NCBI RefSeq assembly: GCF_035582795.1
Contig: NW_027445624.1
Location: 1,922,001 to 1,986,000, forward strand
Direction: 5' to 3'
DNA: 64,000 bases
Source of the DNA: Mycteria americana
Taxonomy: Eukaryota > Chordata > Aves > Ciconiiformes > Ciconiidae
The position numbers were made by a program, and so were the translations under genes. The notes beneath the pieces were generated by a model that was not told where the DNA came from, ran no database searches, and saw nothing but the letters and a program-made list of their open reading frames with translations. Positions 44,192-55,690 of the stretch are shown here, one piece after another. Position 1 is the stretch's first letter; each line of letters starts with the position of its first letter.

Positions 44192-45122
44192 AAAAGCCAT
44201 GGGCTGCTCTGAGGTGCCCCTGAAGCTTTCCCTTCCGCAGGCTGAACAAGCTCAGCTCCTTCAGCCCCTTCTCAGAAGGCAAGTGCCCCAGCCCTAGACC
44301 ATCTTGGTGGCCCTCTGTTGAACTCACTCCAGTTTCCTCATCTCTCTCCCTTTTATTGAGGGCCACAAATCTGGATGCAGTACCTACCAGTAGTCTAACG
44401 AGTCCTGAGTAGAGGACGATCAACACATGCCCAGTCTCCTGGCTATGCTCCTCTTCATATAGCCCACCACACTGCTGGCCTTCCTCAGTGCTGACTTGTC
44501 TTTTGCCTCATGGCCCTCAGGAACTCCAGCACCTTTTCTGCAGAGCTACTCCCAAGACAGGTAGCCCCCAGCCTGTACCATTGCAGGGGCTCAGTCCACC
44601 TCTGGTGCGGGACTCTGCATTTCTCCGTGCTGGTTTTCATGAGGCTCCTGTTGGCCCATGCCTTTGAGCCTACCTAGGTCCTTCTGGATGGCAGCCTTGC
44701 CCTGGTGTGTCAACCAGTCCCACCACCTGGGTATGAGGTGTGCAGACTTCACAAGAAAGACCTCCAGGTCATTAGAAAAATGTTAAACCAGACGGGTCCC
44801 AGGACCCTCCAGGACTCCCCTTGTTGCCACCAGCCTCCAGCTGGAATATTTCCCATTAACTGACTTTCCGAGAGCAACTCTCTGACCACTTTTAACCAAC
44901 GTACATATTCACCAATGCAGCCCATTATGTGCTACCTTGGAGACAAGGCTCTTGTGGGGGATGGTGTTAAAAGCCTTGCTCAAGTCAAGGCAAATGACAT
45001 CTACTGCTCTTCCCTGATGCAGAAATCCAGCCCTGTCATCAGAAAAGGCAGAAGTGTAGCTTGGCTGTGATCCACCCTACACAAAGCCATGCTGGCTGTT
45101 CTCAGTCACTGTCTTCTTCACG
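44192..45122 (-). repeat. ancient CR1 fragment, right arm
   Basis: Mirror of 21,240-22,170, with the same decayed RT blocks (AAGCCATGCTGGCTGTTCTC is the complement of the QHGF region). Confidence 0.75.
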
Positions 45123-45311
45123 GCCCAGAAATGTGACCCAGGAGGACATGCTCTGTGACACACTTTTTGTGCAACATTTGCTTTTCACCAATGATCAGAT
45201 GGGTCCCTTCATCTCCACCACCATTCGAGGATGAGACAGAATGGCCTCCCTGTGACATGGACCTGTTCTCTCAGCACTCTTGGGCGCAGCCCCTGCAGTA
45301 CCATGCTCTCT

Positions 45312-45537
45312 TCATAGAATCATAGAACGGTTTTAGTCGGAAGGGGCCTTTAAAGATCATGGAGTCCAACCCCCTGCCATTGCTCAGGGACACCTTTCAC
45401 TAGATCACGCTGCTCAGAGCCCTGTCCACCCAGATGAAGGGGGGCTTTTTTGCTTCTCTCCCATCCCGCTGGGGAAGGGGGGAAGGGAGCAAGGGAACAA
45501 ATGGGTGCGTGCTTAGTGGCTGGCCATGCTCAACCCA
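45312..45537. repeat. LTR sliver and CR1 3' end, right arm
   Basis: Mirror of 20,825-21,050; the CR1 tail ATAGAATCATAGAACGG starts at about 45,315. Confidence 0.65.
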
Positions 45538-46239
45538 CCAACCCCCTGAAATGTCACCAAGTGGCTTTGCGTGAGCAACTGACTCCCTCCCTCCATCTCC
45601 ATTGACTCTAGTGGGAGCTTAGTCAAGGAGCTCCCATGCAGACACCTCTTTTCTGCACACCTGGCCTGAGGGAAAGGGAATCACAGCTCCTGTGGGTTTG
45701 TGGCATGAACTGGAGGGAGATGAATCACCTGAGAGCCTGGAAGCCTGTAACCAAAGTCTGACTTCTGCATTGACTCAGTTGCATCACTGCCTTCCATGGG
45801 GAAACAAACCCCTCCCTCTCACTGCCTAGTATTTGGGGAGGAATAGGGGTTTTCAGAGGGAGAACTTGTCACCTCTTTTAGTCAACCGTTCTCTGAAAGG
45901 ACAAACCACACGGCTGGACTCTGCCGCTCTCTCCCTAGATTAGAGACATGATGTAGGTGTTTACTTCAGCCTCCTTCCAAGAAGGTTCCCCAGGAGGGAC
46001 CCTGCTGCTTTGTCAGCACTGGAGACCAGGGAGCTCCTCAAGGAGTCTGTGGGGCAGAGGAAGTCACACCTTCAGCTGCCCTTGTGCTCCTGGGCTGGCA
46101 CAAGCTCCTGGGACTGAGAGAGCTCATGGCAACGGATGCATGGCACCTGCAGAAAGACAGCCGAGTCCAGCAGCAGCTCCTCTGCAAAGAGCAGCAGGGC
46201 TCAGGGCACTGCCTGCAGGTGACGAGACAGGATGAGCAG

Positions 46240-46324
46240 CTCGGAGAGAAGTAAAAGGCAGCCTGGAGTGGGAGGACGGAGGAGGGCTCATAGCAGGGGA
46301 GATCTTCCCAGTCCTTGACACAGT
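46240..46324 (+). promoter_or_regulatory. OR-B' 5' module: exon 1 and splice donor
   Basis: AAGTAAAAGGCAGCCTGGAG followed by GGAGGACGGAGGAGGGC and GACACA|GTAAGTCTCTGG (GT at 46,323-46,324). Acceptor at 48,797-48,798, so the predicted intron is 2,476 bp. Confidence 0.45.
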
Positions 46325-48821
46325 AAGTCTCTGGCTGCAGGGCAGCGCAGCTGCTGTTCCCAAAGAGGTCTTCCGAAGCTGCCACATCTGACGGGCATGG
46401 GATCTGTCAGGATGGCTCTCACAGCTTCTCAGGGGTGACTGAGAAGGGGGAACTCCCCACAGCCCTGCAGAAGGTCTGGGTGGAAGGAGCAACCCCTGGC
46501 AGGGCAGGGTCATTCTTCCATCCGGAGGGTGTTATGTGGGACAGGGATGCTCACAGCTCTAGCTAACCATTTCTAGATGGGGACTTTTCAAGGGGAAGGT
46601 AAAGTCACCAGGTACCTGAAAGCTCTTGCCTGACTTTGGGTTGCTTTGGGTTTTGGTTTTGGGTTTTTTGTAGGGATTTTTGTGGTTTGGTTTTTTTTTC
46701 AGTTTTCCCCCATTGTCAATAGTGAGATGGAAACAGTATTAGGGGTTTAGGTTTGGGGGTGAGACTCCTAAAATGTTACTCTGAAAGATCAAGAGGTGTG
46801 TGAGGAACCTCAGGAAGTCCCTTCAGCCTCCCCTGCCCCCCCAACCTATAGGCAGCACCAACATCTCCTTGGCAGTTGCCATCATTCTCATCAGGGCTTT
46901 TCTGAACTGCTCCTTAGCAGCTGCAAACACAGAGCTGCTCCTGAAAACCTCTCTCCCGGGAGGTTTCTGGAGGGCAGAACTGAGCACACAGAGGGTGGGA
47001 TGGGGTCTGTGAGCATGGACAGGGAAAAGGCACAGGGGCAGAGAAACAGCTCTGCTCCTCTCTTGTGGGAGACGGGATCTGGACCATTCCCTTTCAGCCT
47101 GTCCGCTGCAGACACCTGCCTCTGAGCACGGCCCCCCTTGTCTGCTCTCCCACCCAACAGAGGGCTCTACCCTCCAGGCCATGGGGTCTAAGGCATGAGT
47201 CTCCTCCTCTGCAGTTAGGTCTCCAGCAGAAGAGAGGTGCATCTCTCCCGCAACGTGCTCTTTTCCTGCTGCATGACAAAGGGGCTGAGAGCAACTGGCT
47301 GGCAATGTCACCATCCGGACGTTGATACGGGGGAAGGCTTTCCTGAGAGCCCGCCTGTCTCTCGCTCTCTCCATGCCTCCTTTGGCAGGAGGAGCACGGC
47401 CACGATCCCTGTTTCTCCATCTCTCCCTGCTGCTCTGGTCCCTCTTTTCAAGATCGATGGGACAAAGGGCAGGGCGCTCAGCTGCGGTTCAGCTACTGGC
47501 CCTGAGAGTCCTTCCATGCAGGTGACTTCCTTTACGGCAGTGAGACGTCCAACCCCACTTCTAAAGTGTGGAGCTGTGGCAATGCAGCGTGTGGGGTTGG
47601 GGAATGAGCCCACTCTCTTTTAAAGAGACCCCCACCTTCAGGACACCTGACTGTCCCCCTGGCGTGTCCTGGCAGGCTGTGGGTAGTGCTGCAGAAGAGC
47701 ACAGCTCTCCTGCAAGGTCCTTCTGGTAGCTGACAGTCCCTGGTTTGCTCATCTGAGCCAGGAGCCTCTTCACATCCTCCCTGCCACTCTCTCCCTATCA
47801 GGGCTGAGAACGAGACAGCTCTCTGGAGATCTGCCCTCTGAAACTGGACTCCTCTCTTCTTTGCACAGTCTAGATTCCTTTGCAGAGTGAGCTCTGAGTG
47901 CAATCGTCCTCTAGCTGAGAGAGGTGCCAGCACAGGGCAGTTGTGAGCAAGACCACTGAGCGCAGCCGCTCTCTTGAGGCTGCACTAGGTTACAGGGAGC
48001 TTTTTTGGTCTCGAGTGACTGCCCAGTGTTTACCCTGAGAGCTAAGGAAAAGCCGAGAATTTCTACCATTGCAATGAACACCAGACACAGGTATCTAAAC
48101 GAGTCTGCTCTTCTAGAGTCTATACTCACCTCCTCAACCCCATTCCCTGCAAAGCAGGCAGTGAAACTGCTGAATCTTCACCGCTTGAAAAAGGCATGCA
48201 TTGGAGCTTACATTTCTATGCAGGCATTTCTTGCGCTCTGTTATCCAGCCAGTGCCTGGAGAAATAGTGGATGCGGTGTATTGATGTGTGGACAGGGATA
48301 AAGCCCTCAGCAATGGGCCAGGTCACCTCTGCCTCCTGCCTTTCCTTGCCTTGAGAGAGAGCTGATAGTGGTAGACTGAAATCTGTCAACGAAGGAAAAG
48401 TAGGAGGCTATGAATACTGTCCTCTTGCCTCCAAGAAGCAGCTGGGCGTGCTCCTCATTTCACCTCTCATGGTGGTCAATAGGAATATACCTGCTGGGTG
48501 ACAAGACTAAGCCCTCCGCAGTCAGCTCAGGGCGTCCTGCCCCTGGAACAACAACCAGAAGGCTTTTTCCACCTCTGTGTTAACACTGCTGCAGAGCAGG
48601 ACTACCTCCTTTGGACCCATGGGCAGAGGACTCTGATCCTCACAGCTCACGCAGCCAGCACAAACTGGAGGTCCAGCTAGACACCTGACAGAATGTCCCC
48701 CAGAGAGCTAGGAAGGCAGTGGGCAGAGTTTCTGGGTCGCATGCAATGGGTTTTGCTCAAGCAGGTCTGTTTGAACTTGTCTTTTCCTCCTTGGACAGTC
48801 ACGCACTCTTGGAAGGAGCAA

Positions 48822-49760
48822 ATGTCCAACAACAGCAGCTCCATCACCCCATTCCTCCTCCTGGCGTTTGCAGACATGCGGGAGCTGCAGCTCTTGCACT
48901 TCTGGCTCTTCCTGGGCATCTACCTGGCTGCCCTCCTGGGCAACGGCCTCATCATCATCGCCATAGCCTGTGACCACCATCTCCACACCCCCATGTACTT
49001 CTTCCTCCTCAACCTCTCCCTCCTCGACTTGGGCTCCATCTCCACCACTGTCCCCAAATCCATGGCCAATTCCCTCTGGGACACCAGGACCATATCCTAT
49101 GGAGGATGTGCTGCCCAGGTCTTTTGGTTTCTCTTCTTTGTTTCTTCAGAGTATTACCTTCTGACCGTCATGGCCTATGACCGCTATGTAGCCATCTGCA
49201 AACCCCTGCACTATGTGACCGTCATGGACAGCCGAGCTTGCATCAAAATGGCAGCAGCTGCCTGGGGCAGTGGTTTCCTCAATGCGGTGCTGCACATTGG
49301 AAACACATTTTCCATTCCATTCTGCCAAGGCAATGCTGTGGAGCAGTTCTTCTGTGAAATCCCCCAGCTCCTCAAGCTCTCCTGCTCGCACTCCTACGTC
49401 AGGAAAGCTGGGTTTACTGTGGTCAGTCTTTGTGTAGCTTGTGGGTGTTTTCTGTTCCTTGTCCTGTCCTATGTGCAGATATTCACGGTTGTGCTGAGGA
49501 TCCCCTCTGAGCAGGGACGGCACAAGGCCTTTTCCATGTGCCTCCCTCACGTGGCCGTGGTCTCCCTGTTTGCCAGCTCTGCCATGTTTGCCTACCTGAA
49601 GTCCCACTCAAGCTCATTCCCAGCTCTGAATCTTGTGGTGGCCGTTCTGTATGCAGTGGTGCCTCCAGCAGTGAACCCCCTCATCTACAGCATGAGGAAT
49701 CAGGAGCTCAAAGAGGCACTAAAGAGACTGATCCGCTGTCTGCTGTTGCAGCAGGAATAA
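48822..49760 (+). CDS. OR-B': intact olfactory receptor, OR14-like
   Basis: Right-arm partner of OR-B, 312 residues, same motif positions. Start ATG at 48,822, 23 bp after the acceptor TTTTCCTCCTTGGACAG. It differs from OR-B at residues 10 (Q to P), 46 (T to I), 48 (V to I), 116 (I to V), 159 (V to I), 214 (L to V), 219 (R to Q), 239 (T to M), 266 (S to F) and 293 (T to N), OR-B given first. Position 239 lies inside the KAFSTC motif, which here is KAFSMC. Residue 293 has the usual N (SMRNQ). Only four silent changes separate the copies. It is open over its full length and has AATAAA at 50,054-50,059. Confidence 0.93.
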   Translation: MSNNSSSITPFLLLAFADMRELQLLHFWLFLGIYLAALLGNGLIIIAIACDHHLHTPMYFFLLNLSLLDLGSISTTVPKSMANSLWDTRTISYGGCAAQVFWFLFFVSSEYYLLTVMAYDRYVAICKPLHYVTVMDSRACIKMAAAAWGSGFLNAVLHIGNTFSIPFCQGNAVEQFFCEIPQLLKLSCSHSYVRKAGFTVVSLCVACGCFLFLVLSYVQIFTVVLRIPSEQGRHKAFSMCLPHVAVVSLFASSAMFAYLKSHSSSFPALNLVVAVLYAVVPPAVNPLIYSMRNQELKEALKRLIRCLLLQQE

Positions 49761-50053
49761 GCTGCCCTTCTCTTTCCACAGGCGATTCCAAGTTTGTCTC
49801 AGGCCAGGCTTGATTATTTGGTTCTTTTCTTCTCTGCTTGAACATTGCCTTTGGAAACCACTTTTTGGAGTCACCGTGCTTCTCCAGAGGCAAGAACCTG
49901 AGCCTGAGGCTTGGGGAGGGAAGGAGCAAGGTTGACCATCGTCTCAGACCTCAAGGCACTGCTTCTCCTGCCTGTCCCATCCTCCTTAGGAGGCACAGTG
50001 GATCAATATCAATTCCAGAATGCTGCTATCAGCTCTCCTCTAAAGTGAAAAGT

Positions 50054-50059
50054 AATAAA
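50054..50059 (+). promoter_or_regulatory. polyadenylation signal for OR-B'
   Basis: AATAAA 294 bp after the stop codon, followed by a second A-rich AAAATAAAAAA run at about 50,070. Confidence 0.55.
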
Positions 50060-50154
50060 ATGTAGCCATGAAAATAAAAAATCATGTTTTGTCAAGTGCT
50101 CTTTGAAGTCTTCCTCTTAAGCAAAATGTGTCTACAAGGCCCCTTGATGGAGAA

Positions 50155-50543
50155 ACCTGCCAAACCCTCTCCAGGATCTCAAGAAGCTGGGGTGCCTCTC
50201 TAAAGTGCCTGTAGAGGAATGCACACAGGATGGGGAATCAACACGATGAGTTAGAGGTCTGTGGGCAGTTGCAGGGCTACGATCTTACTGGCATCATGGG
50301 GACATGGTGGGATGGCTCCCACGACTGGAGTGTTGCACAGAGGGATACAGCTCTTTTGGAAGGCCTGTATGGGAAGACGAGGAGGGGGAGTTGCATTTTC
50401 TGTGAGAGCAGCTGAAGTGGCTGGACATCGGCCTGGGGATGGGTGAGGAGCCAACTGAGAGCTTATGGTTTAGGATTCAAGGGAGGACTAGCTATCTCCA
50501 GAGAGCCTTTCCAACCCCAACTATTTTGTGATTCTGTGATGGT
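50155..50543 (+). repeat. internally deleted CR1 (endonuclease joined to 3' tail), right arm
   Basis: Mirror of 15,830-16,215. The junction between endonuclease sequence (GAGCCAACTGAGAGCTTATG) and tail (CAGAGAGCCTTTCCAACCCC) is at about 50,470-50,500. Confidence 0.8.
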
Positions 50544-51202
50544 GGAATGCCTGGCAGTGTTTCTGAGAACTTTTCTGTCCTTTCCCCACACTGGTTGCAC
50601 TCCCGGTGCCCGTGGAGCAGAGGCCTCCTTTTGAGGATGACCTCATTCGCCGTGTCACTCTGAGGAAAAGGTGCACCAGGGGTTACAAATGCCAGCAATG
50701 CCTCAACACACAGCAGTATCCCCTACCCTGACTGCTGGGTCCAGCTCCTTCCTCCTTGAGGATCTGAGTTGGAAGGGACCTCTGGAGGTCTCCAGTACCA
50801 TGATATGCTCTGAGCATGGAGAACTTTAGAGTTACATCTGATTGGTCAATGCTTTCTCCAGGTGAGTTTTGAAAATCTTGGGGCCCCTGAACCAGTGCTG
50901 ATCCACTCTCATGATCATACAAATATATCTCTGTAACTTTGTCTTTCCTTAACCTCCTGTGAAATTTCCCTTCCTGCTTCTTGTCCTTGCAATCTCTTGT
51001 CCTTTCCTTTCCGTCATGATCCCCAACCAGATCCTCAGCCCTACTCAGACCGAGGACTGTCACAACCTGCTCTCCAAGCACAGCCCCTCTGGGATCCTCA
51101 GGGCCATGCAGGCACACCACGGTGGCCAGCTCCAAGCAGAGGCATAGACTGCAGAGGGATTGTGGTAGTGGTTGTGAGCTGGCACCAGGGCGGAGACAGG
51201 GG

Positions 51203-51513
51203 TGTGCAATAATTGACTGGACTTAGAACGCTGTCAAATTACTTTAGCACTGCCACCTTAATCAACTTTGCGAAGCTGTTTCAGTGGAAGCCCTGAGAGG
51301 GCTCTGACAGGCAATCGTTGACTCTGATGGGTGGCTACATGTACCGTCCTTAGAAAATAAACCGTTGACCAAGTCTGAGACTAAGACTGGACTTAGCCGC
51401 ACCTCGACTCCTCTCTGAGAAGGAGTTTAGAAAGCAAGGGGGTCCTGTCTGAACCTCGTGACTCAACGGGAGGGTTCCCCCCCTCCAGCCACTCCTCAGA
51501 CTCCTACGCAACA
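51203..51513 (+). repeat. LTR, right arm
   Basis: Runs TGTGCAATAATTGAC to TACGCAACA with AATAAACCG near its middle (about 51,355). Mirror of 14,859-15,169. Sequence after it (GTGACTTTGAACAC) does not start with TGG, so no primer site is evident. Confidence 0.6.
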
Positions 51514-51930
51514 GTGACTTTGAACACAAGAAGGGGCCATGGCAGCGGGTCAGCAGAGAAGAGCTCCAGCAGTGTTAAAGGAGAAGCCGCTGCCCGAGCA
51601 TTCACACACCATTCAGGGAGTCGCACACACACCGCCCGAGACTTTAACTGCTAGGACCAAAGTCCCTTCGCAGCGGCAGCTCCACTGAGCTGATGGGTGC
51701 CCCTTTTCAACTCCTCGCTCACATACACTCGCTCTCGGGTGCTTTCTCTCCCCTCTGGCTCGACCCTAGGTTTCCCGAAGCAGAGCCTCCGAGACGACGC
51801 GCCCCAGGTGAATTTATTGGTACAGCAGTGAAAACAGCTCAAGCTGGGTGCCTCCGGAGAGGGAGCCAGAACAAAGAAATCCCTGGGTAATTATACCCTG
51901 TAAGGTATATCTGAGGTATATCTAAGGTAT

Positions 51931-52176
51931 CTAAATTCCCCTCCCCTCAGGAGACTGTTCGGACCAATAGTAGTATTTGGGTCTGGGGTCTTCCCGTTCT
52001 TCATTGGGCCCTTTCATTGTCTCTTGGCGGGCCGATTCTTCTCTTCTCTCTAAGATCGCAGCTTCTGCTAAGGTTGAAGCCTCCTCATCTTTCTGGTTTG
52101 CATGGGTTTGGGGGGCCAAGTCAAAGTTCAGTGCACGGTCGGTGGATCTGGGTGAAAGTTCTTGTGGCCTAAGACT
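51931..52176 (-). other. short open frame of unknown origin, right arm
   Basis: Mirror of 14,196-14,441, 81 codons, ending in PRPKYYYWSEQSPEGRGI. Open in both arms with one residue change in the last 62 codons. Confidence 0.3.
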
Positions 52177-54044
52177 TCAGCAAGCCTTGCTACTAATGCT
52201 GAAGTGACTACTACAACAAGCAGCTCCCCTTCGCACCCACTGGTGCTCCGGAGCGAGGATGGTCACAGAGGAGGGGAGGCACTGGGAGCTGCGGCGCCGG
52301 GAACCGACACTCGCCGCTGTGTCTTGGGGCTCCTGGCAGGCGGTGCTGGTGGCTGCAGCCCCCAAGCCACCCCCAACCCTGTGAGCAGCAGTGAGTCCTC
52401 TCCCAACCATTGGGAGCAGCTGTGGCTTCAGAAGGTCTGCTGGCAGAGCTGGGGTTGTGGTGCCCACCCTATGCTTCCAACTCATGGTGCCTCTTGGGAT
52501 CCCAGAGTCATTGCAGTGACTGGGGTGACAGCCCTGCCTGGCTGGCGTTTGAAGGTAATTTGGGGATGTCCTGGCAGTGTGGCTCATGTTCACATGCTAA
52601 TCCCTGCACCAGCACAGCCTTGCTGCCCCACATGTGGCCCCCCCAGCCCAACCGTGCAGGCACCACATGGTGCAGGATGCATTCAGGGCTGGGGAAACAT
52701 CCCCCTGCCGTGGTCTGCACAAGGGACGAAAAATACAAAGGGCCAGGATGGGGGGTGACTTTTGGGGGTTAGAGCCAGCACACAAGGTGGGGGAGGCTGT
52801 CCCAAGGACATGTGCTAGGCACACGGACTGACTAAGGGACAGCAGCAAATTCACAGGTCTGCTGGGTCATGCTTCCACAGTGTAAGCCCTGACACAGTGC
52901 CAGCCTCCATCTCAACGTCACTCTTCGTGAGGGACGATGGCACAAAGGGATGGGGAGTGGGAAGCGCCACGTCCCAGGCCTGGTGGAGCAAGAACTCCTG
53001 GCTCTGCACTGTAAGCATGCTTCAGGGTATCCATGGTCTAGAAACAGTTTTGAATTAGCTGAACATGGGCATTTTCTCTGGTGCAAACTCTAGCCCACAT
53101 CAGATCCCATCTCACCTCTCCGCGATCGTTCTGGTCCTTCCTGGCCCTCTCCTTGTGCTCCCTGCTGGCCCTCGGGAGCTGGGCGGGGATCACTGCTGCT
53201 AAGCCCCCTGCCTAATATTCTGGGGAGGTGGAAGGTGCTTGAAGGGACTATGGTGCATTTCCAAGGAGAGGAAACGTTCAGTCGTGACTGGGGGTGACAT
53301 GAATGCCTCTCCTGCCTCCCTTCCATGCGCCTGCTGGCGCCCCATTTCCTCCTCTGGGACAGCAGAGTCCTTGTTTCCCTGTAGACGCCTGGGTTTAGCA
53401 CTTTTCCTTTGAGGGACTCCACCTTGCCCAATCTCTCTCTTTATGGTGCTCCAGTCACTGCCCGCCACAAGCCCGTGCCATCCATGGAGATGCCTGGGGT
53501 TTCCAGGCAGCTCCAGACTGCCCTCCTTAAGGACATCATCTGTGTGTCACATGTGGAACAGCCCTGGGTATGTACCTCAGCGACTCGGTGACTGCTCACC
53601 GTCTCCACTTTCACTAGACACCAACGGGTAAGTCCTAAATGCAACACTCAGTCTCTGACAGGCACCAACAGGACAAGGAGCTCTTTGACCCTGAATCCAT
53701 GGACCAACAGGCTCCTTTGGGGAGCATTTGCTCGTGCCTGTTCTCGTCACCAGCTTTGGATGAAGAGCCCAGTCTTCAGGCAGTGCACGGAGGAGACGCC
53801 ATTTTATTACAAAGATGCTGTGGGAGACAGAGCTGTGATGCAGCGTTCGAAAGATTTTTCCTGACAGTCAGGAGACACAGAGAAGGTTCATTCATGCTTA
53901 GCAGTGAAGTGAATCCCAATATTTATGTTATACAGATAATGATAATGACAACGACTAATGAACAAAGCAGGCACCTGCAATGGGATACCATAGGAGTCAT
54001 TTGTGCAGAGAGAAGGGAAGTCCACAAGTACTGAAAAATGGCCA

Positions 54045-54955
54045 CTAAATCACTTTCCTCAGGGCATCCTTGAGCTCCTTGGTCCCCGTGCTGTAGATGA
54101 GGGCGTTCACTGTGGGAGGCACCACCGAGTACAGAAGTGCTACCACCAGATTCAGGGATGGGGAGGAGATGGAGGGAGGCTTCAGGTAGGCAAACATGGC
54201 AGAGCTGGCAAACAGGGAGACCACGGTCAGGTGAGGGAGCCACGTGGAAAAGGCTTTGTGCCGTCCCTGCTCACAGGGCAACCTCAGCGCAGCCATGAAG
54301 ATCTCCACACAGGACAGCACAACGAAAATACAACACCCGAGTGCTCCAATAGCACTAAATATAAGAACCCCAAATTCCCTGAGTAAGGAGCGTGAGCAGG
54401 AGAGCTTGAGGATCTGAGGGATTTCACAAAAGAACTGGTCCACAGCATTGCCTTGGCAGAGCGGTAGTGAAAATGTATTGGTAGTGTGCAGCATGGCGTA
54501 GGGGAAATCACTGTCCCAGGCAGCTGCTGCCGCTTTGCTGCGAGCTCGGCTGTCCGGGAGGGTCCCATAGCGCAGGGGTTTGGAGATGGCATGTAGCGGT
54601 CATAGGCCATGATGGTGAGAAGAGAAAACTCTGCTGACATCAAGAAGGCAAACAGAAACACTTGGGCAGTGCATCCTGCATAGGAAATGTCCCTGGTGTG
54701 CCAGAGGGAATTGGCCATGGATATGGGGACAGTGGTGGAGACGGAGCCCAGACCGAGGAAGGAGAGGTTAAAGTGGAAGAAGTACATGGGGGTGTGGAGG
54801 CAGCGGTCACAGGCTACGGCAGTAATGCTGAGGCCGTTGCCCAGGAGGGCAGCCAGGTAGATGCCCGGGAAGAGCCAGAGGTGCAAGAGCTGCAGCTCCT
54901 GCAGGTCTGCTAACGCCAGGAGGAGGAACCGGGTGATGGAGCTGCTGTTGGACAT
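54045..54955 (-). pseudogene. OR-A': olfactory receptor, OR14-like, frameshifted
   Basis: Right-arm partner of OR-A. It has the same single-base loss after MAYDRY (about 54,593) but keeps the intact C-terminus KELKDALRKVI that OR-A has lost. KAFSTC is KAFSTW here, as in OR-D. The start MSNSSSITRFLLL is at 54,955 and the predicted acceptor CTCTTACACAG at 54,993-54,994. AATAAA on the minus strand is at 53,803-53,808. Confidence 0.92.
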
Positions 54956-55574
54956 TTGCTGTTGGACTTTTGCTGCCTGAAGGCATTGGGGCCTGTGTAA
55001 GAGGGAAGACAGGGAGAAGTTTTGAGAGACTTTTCAAGGAAAACCCCTAAAATCTTCTGCGGTCTCAGTGCCTTCTCCAGCACAGAGAAATAAATTCCCA
55101 TCTCCCGCTGCCCAAGCAGACAACCAAGATGAGAAACCTCAAAGCACAAACACCTTCCCATTCAAGTCAATGCTGCCTTGGTGTACTTCTTCAAAAGGAC
55201 CCTCAGAAAGATGCTGGGGGTGATGTGGAGCTGTGAGCAGCCCTGACACACGCAGCACCCTCACGACAGCAGAAGGACCCTGCCCTGCCGGGGGTCACTC
55301 CTTTAACCAACAGCTTCTCCCCACAGCACTGTGGGGAGCTCGCTGGGCAGGCTGAGTGCTGACCCTGGCAGGCAGCAGAGTCCCTGCCTGGCACACAGCC
55401 TCCTGGGGTGCAGGGACCCTGCTCTGAAGGACAGCCCTGGGCTGGAGCGTGTCCTTCTCCACATGAAAGAAACCCGGAGAGCCATCCTGCCAGATGCTGC
55501 CTGCTCTGGGATGTGCCAGCTCTAGGAGACCCCTCCAGAGTACTCAAGTGCATTGCCCTGCAGCCAGAGACTTA

Positions 55575-55690
55575 CTGTGTTAAGGGCCGTGAAGATTTCT
55601 CTTCCAGGGAGCTCTCAGCATCCTCCACACTGCCTTTAACCTCTCTCTTGCTTCTCTCCTCTCCCCTCGCTGCCTCACGATATGGAGAGG
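55575..55690 (-). promoter_or_regulatory. OR-A' 5' module: exon 1 and splice donor
   Basis: In reverse complement GAGAGAGGTTAAAGGCAGTG, then GAGAGCTCCCTGGAAGAG, ending TAACACA|GTAAGTCTCTGG (GT at 55,574-55,575). It is shorter than OR-A's by a few bases (GAGTGGGAG is missing after CAGTGTG). Confidence 0.5.
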
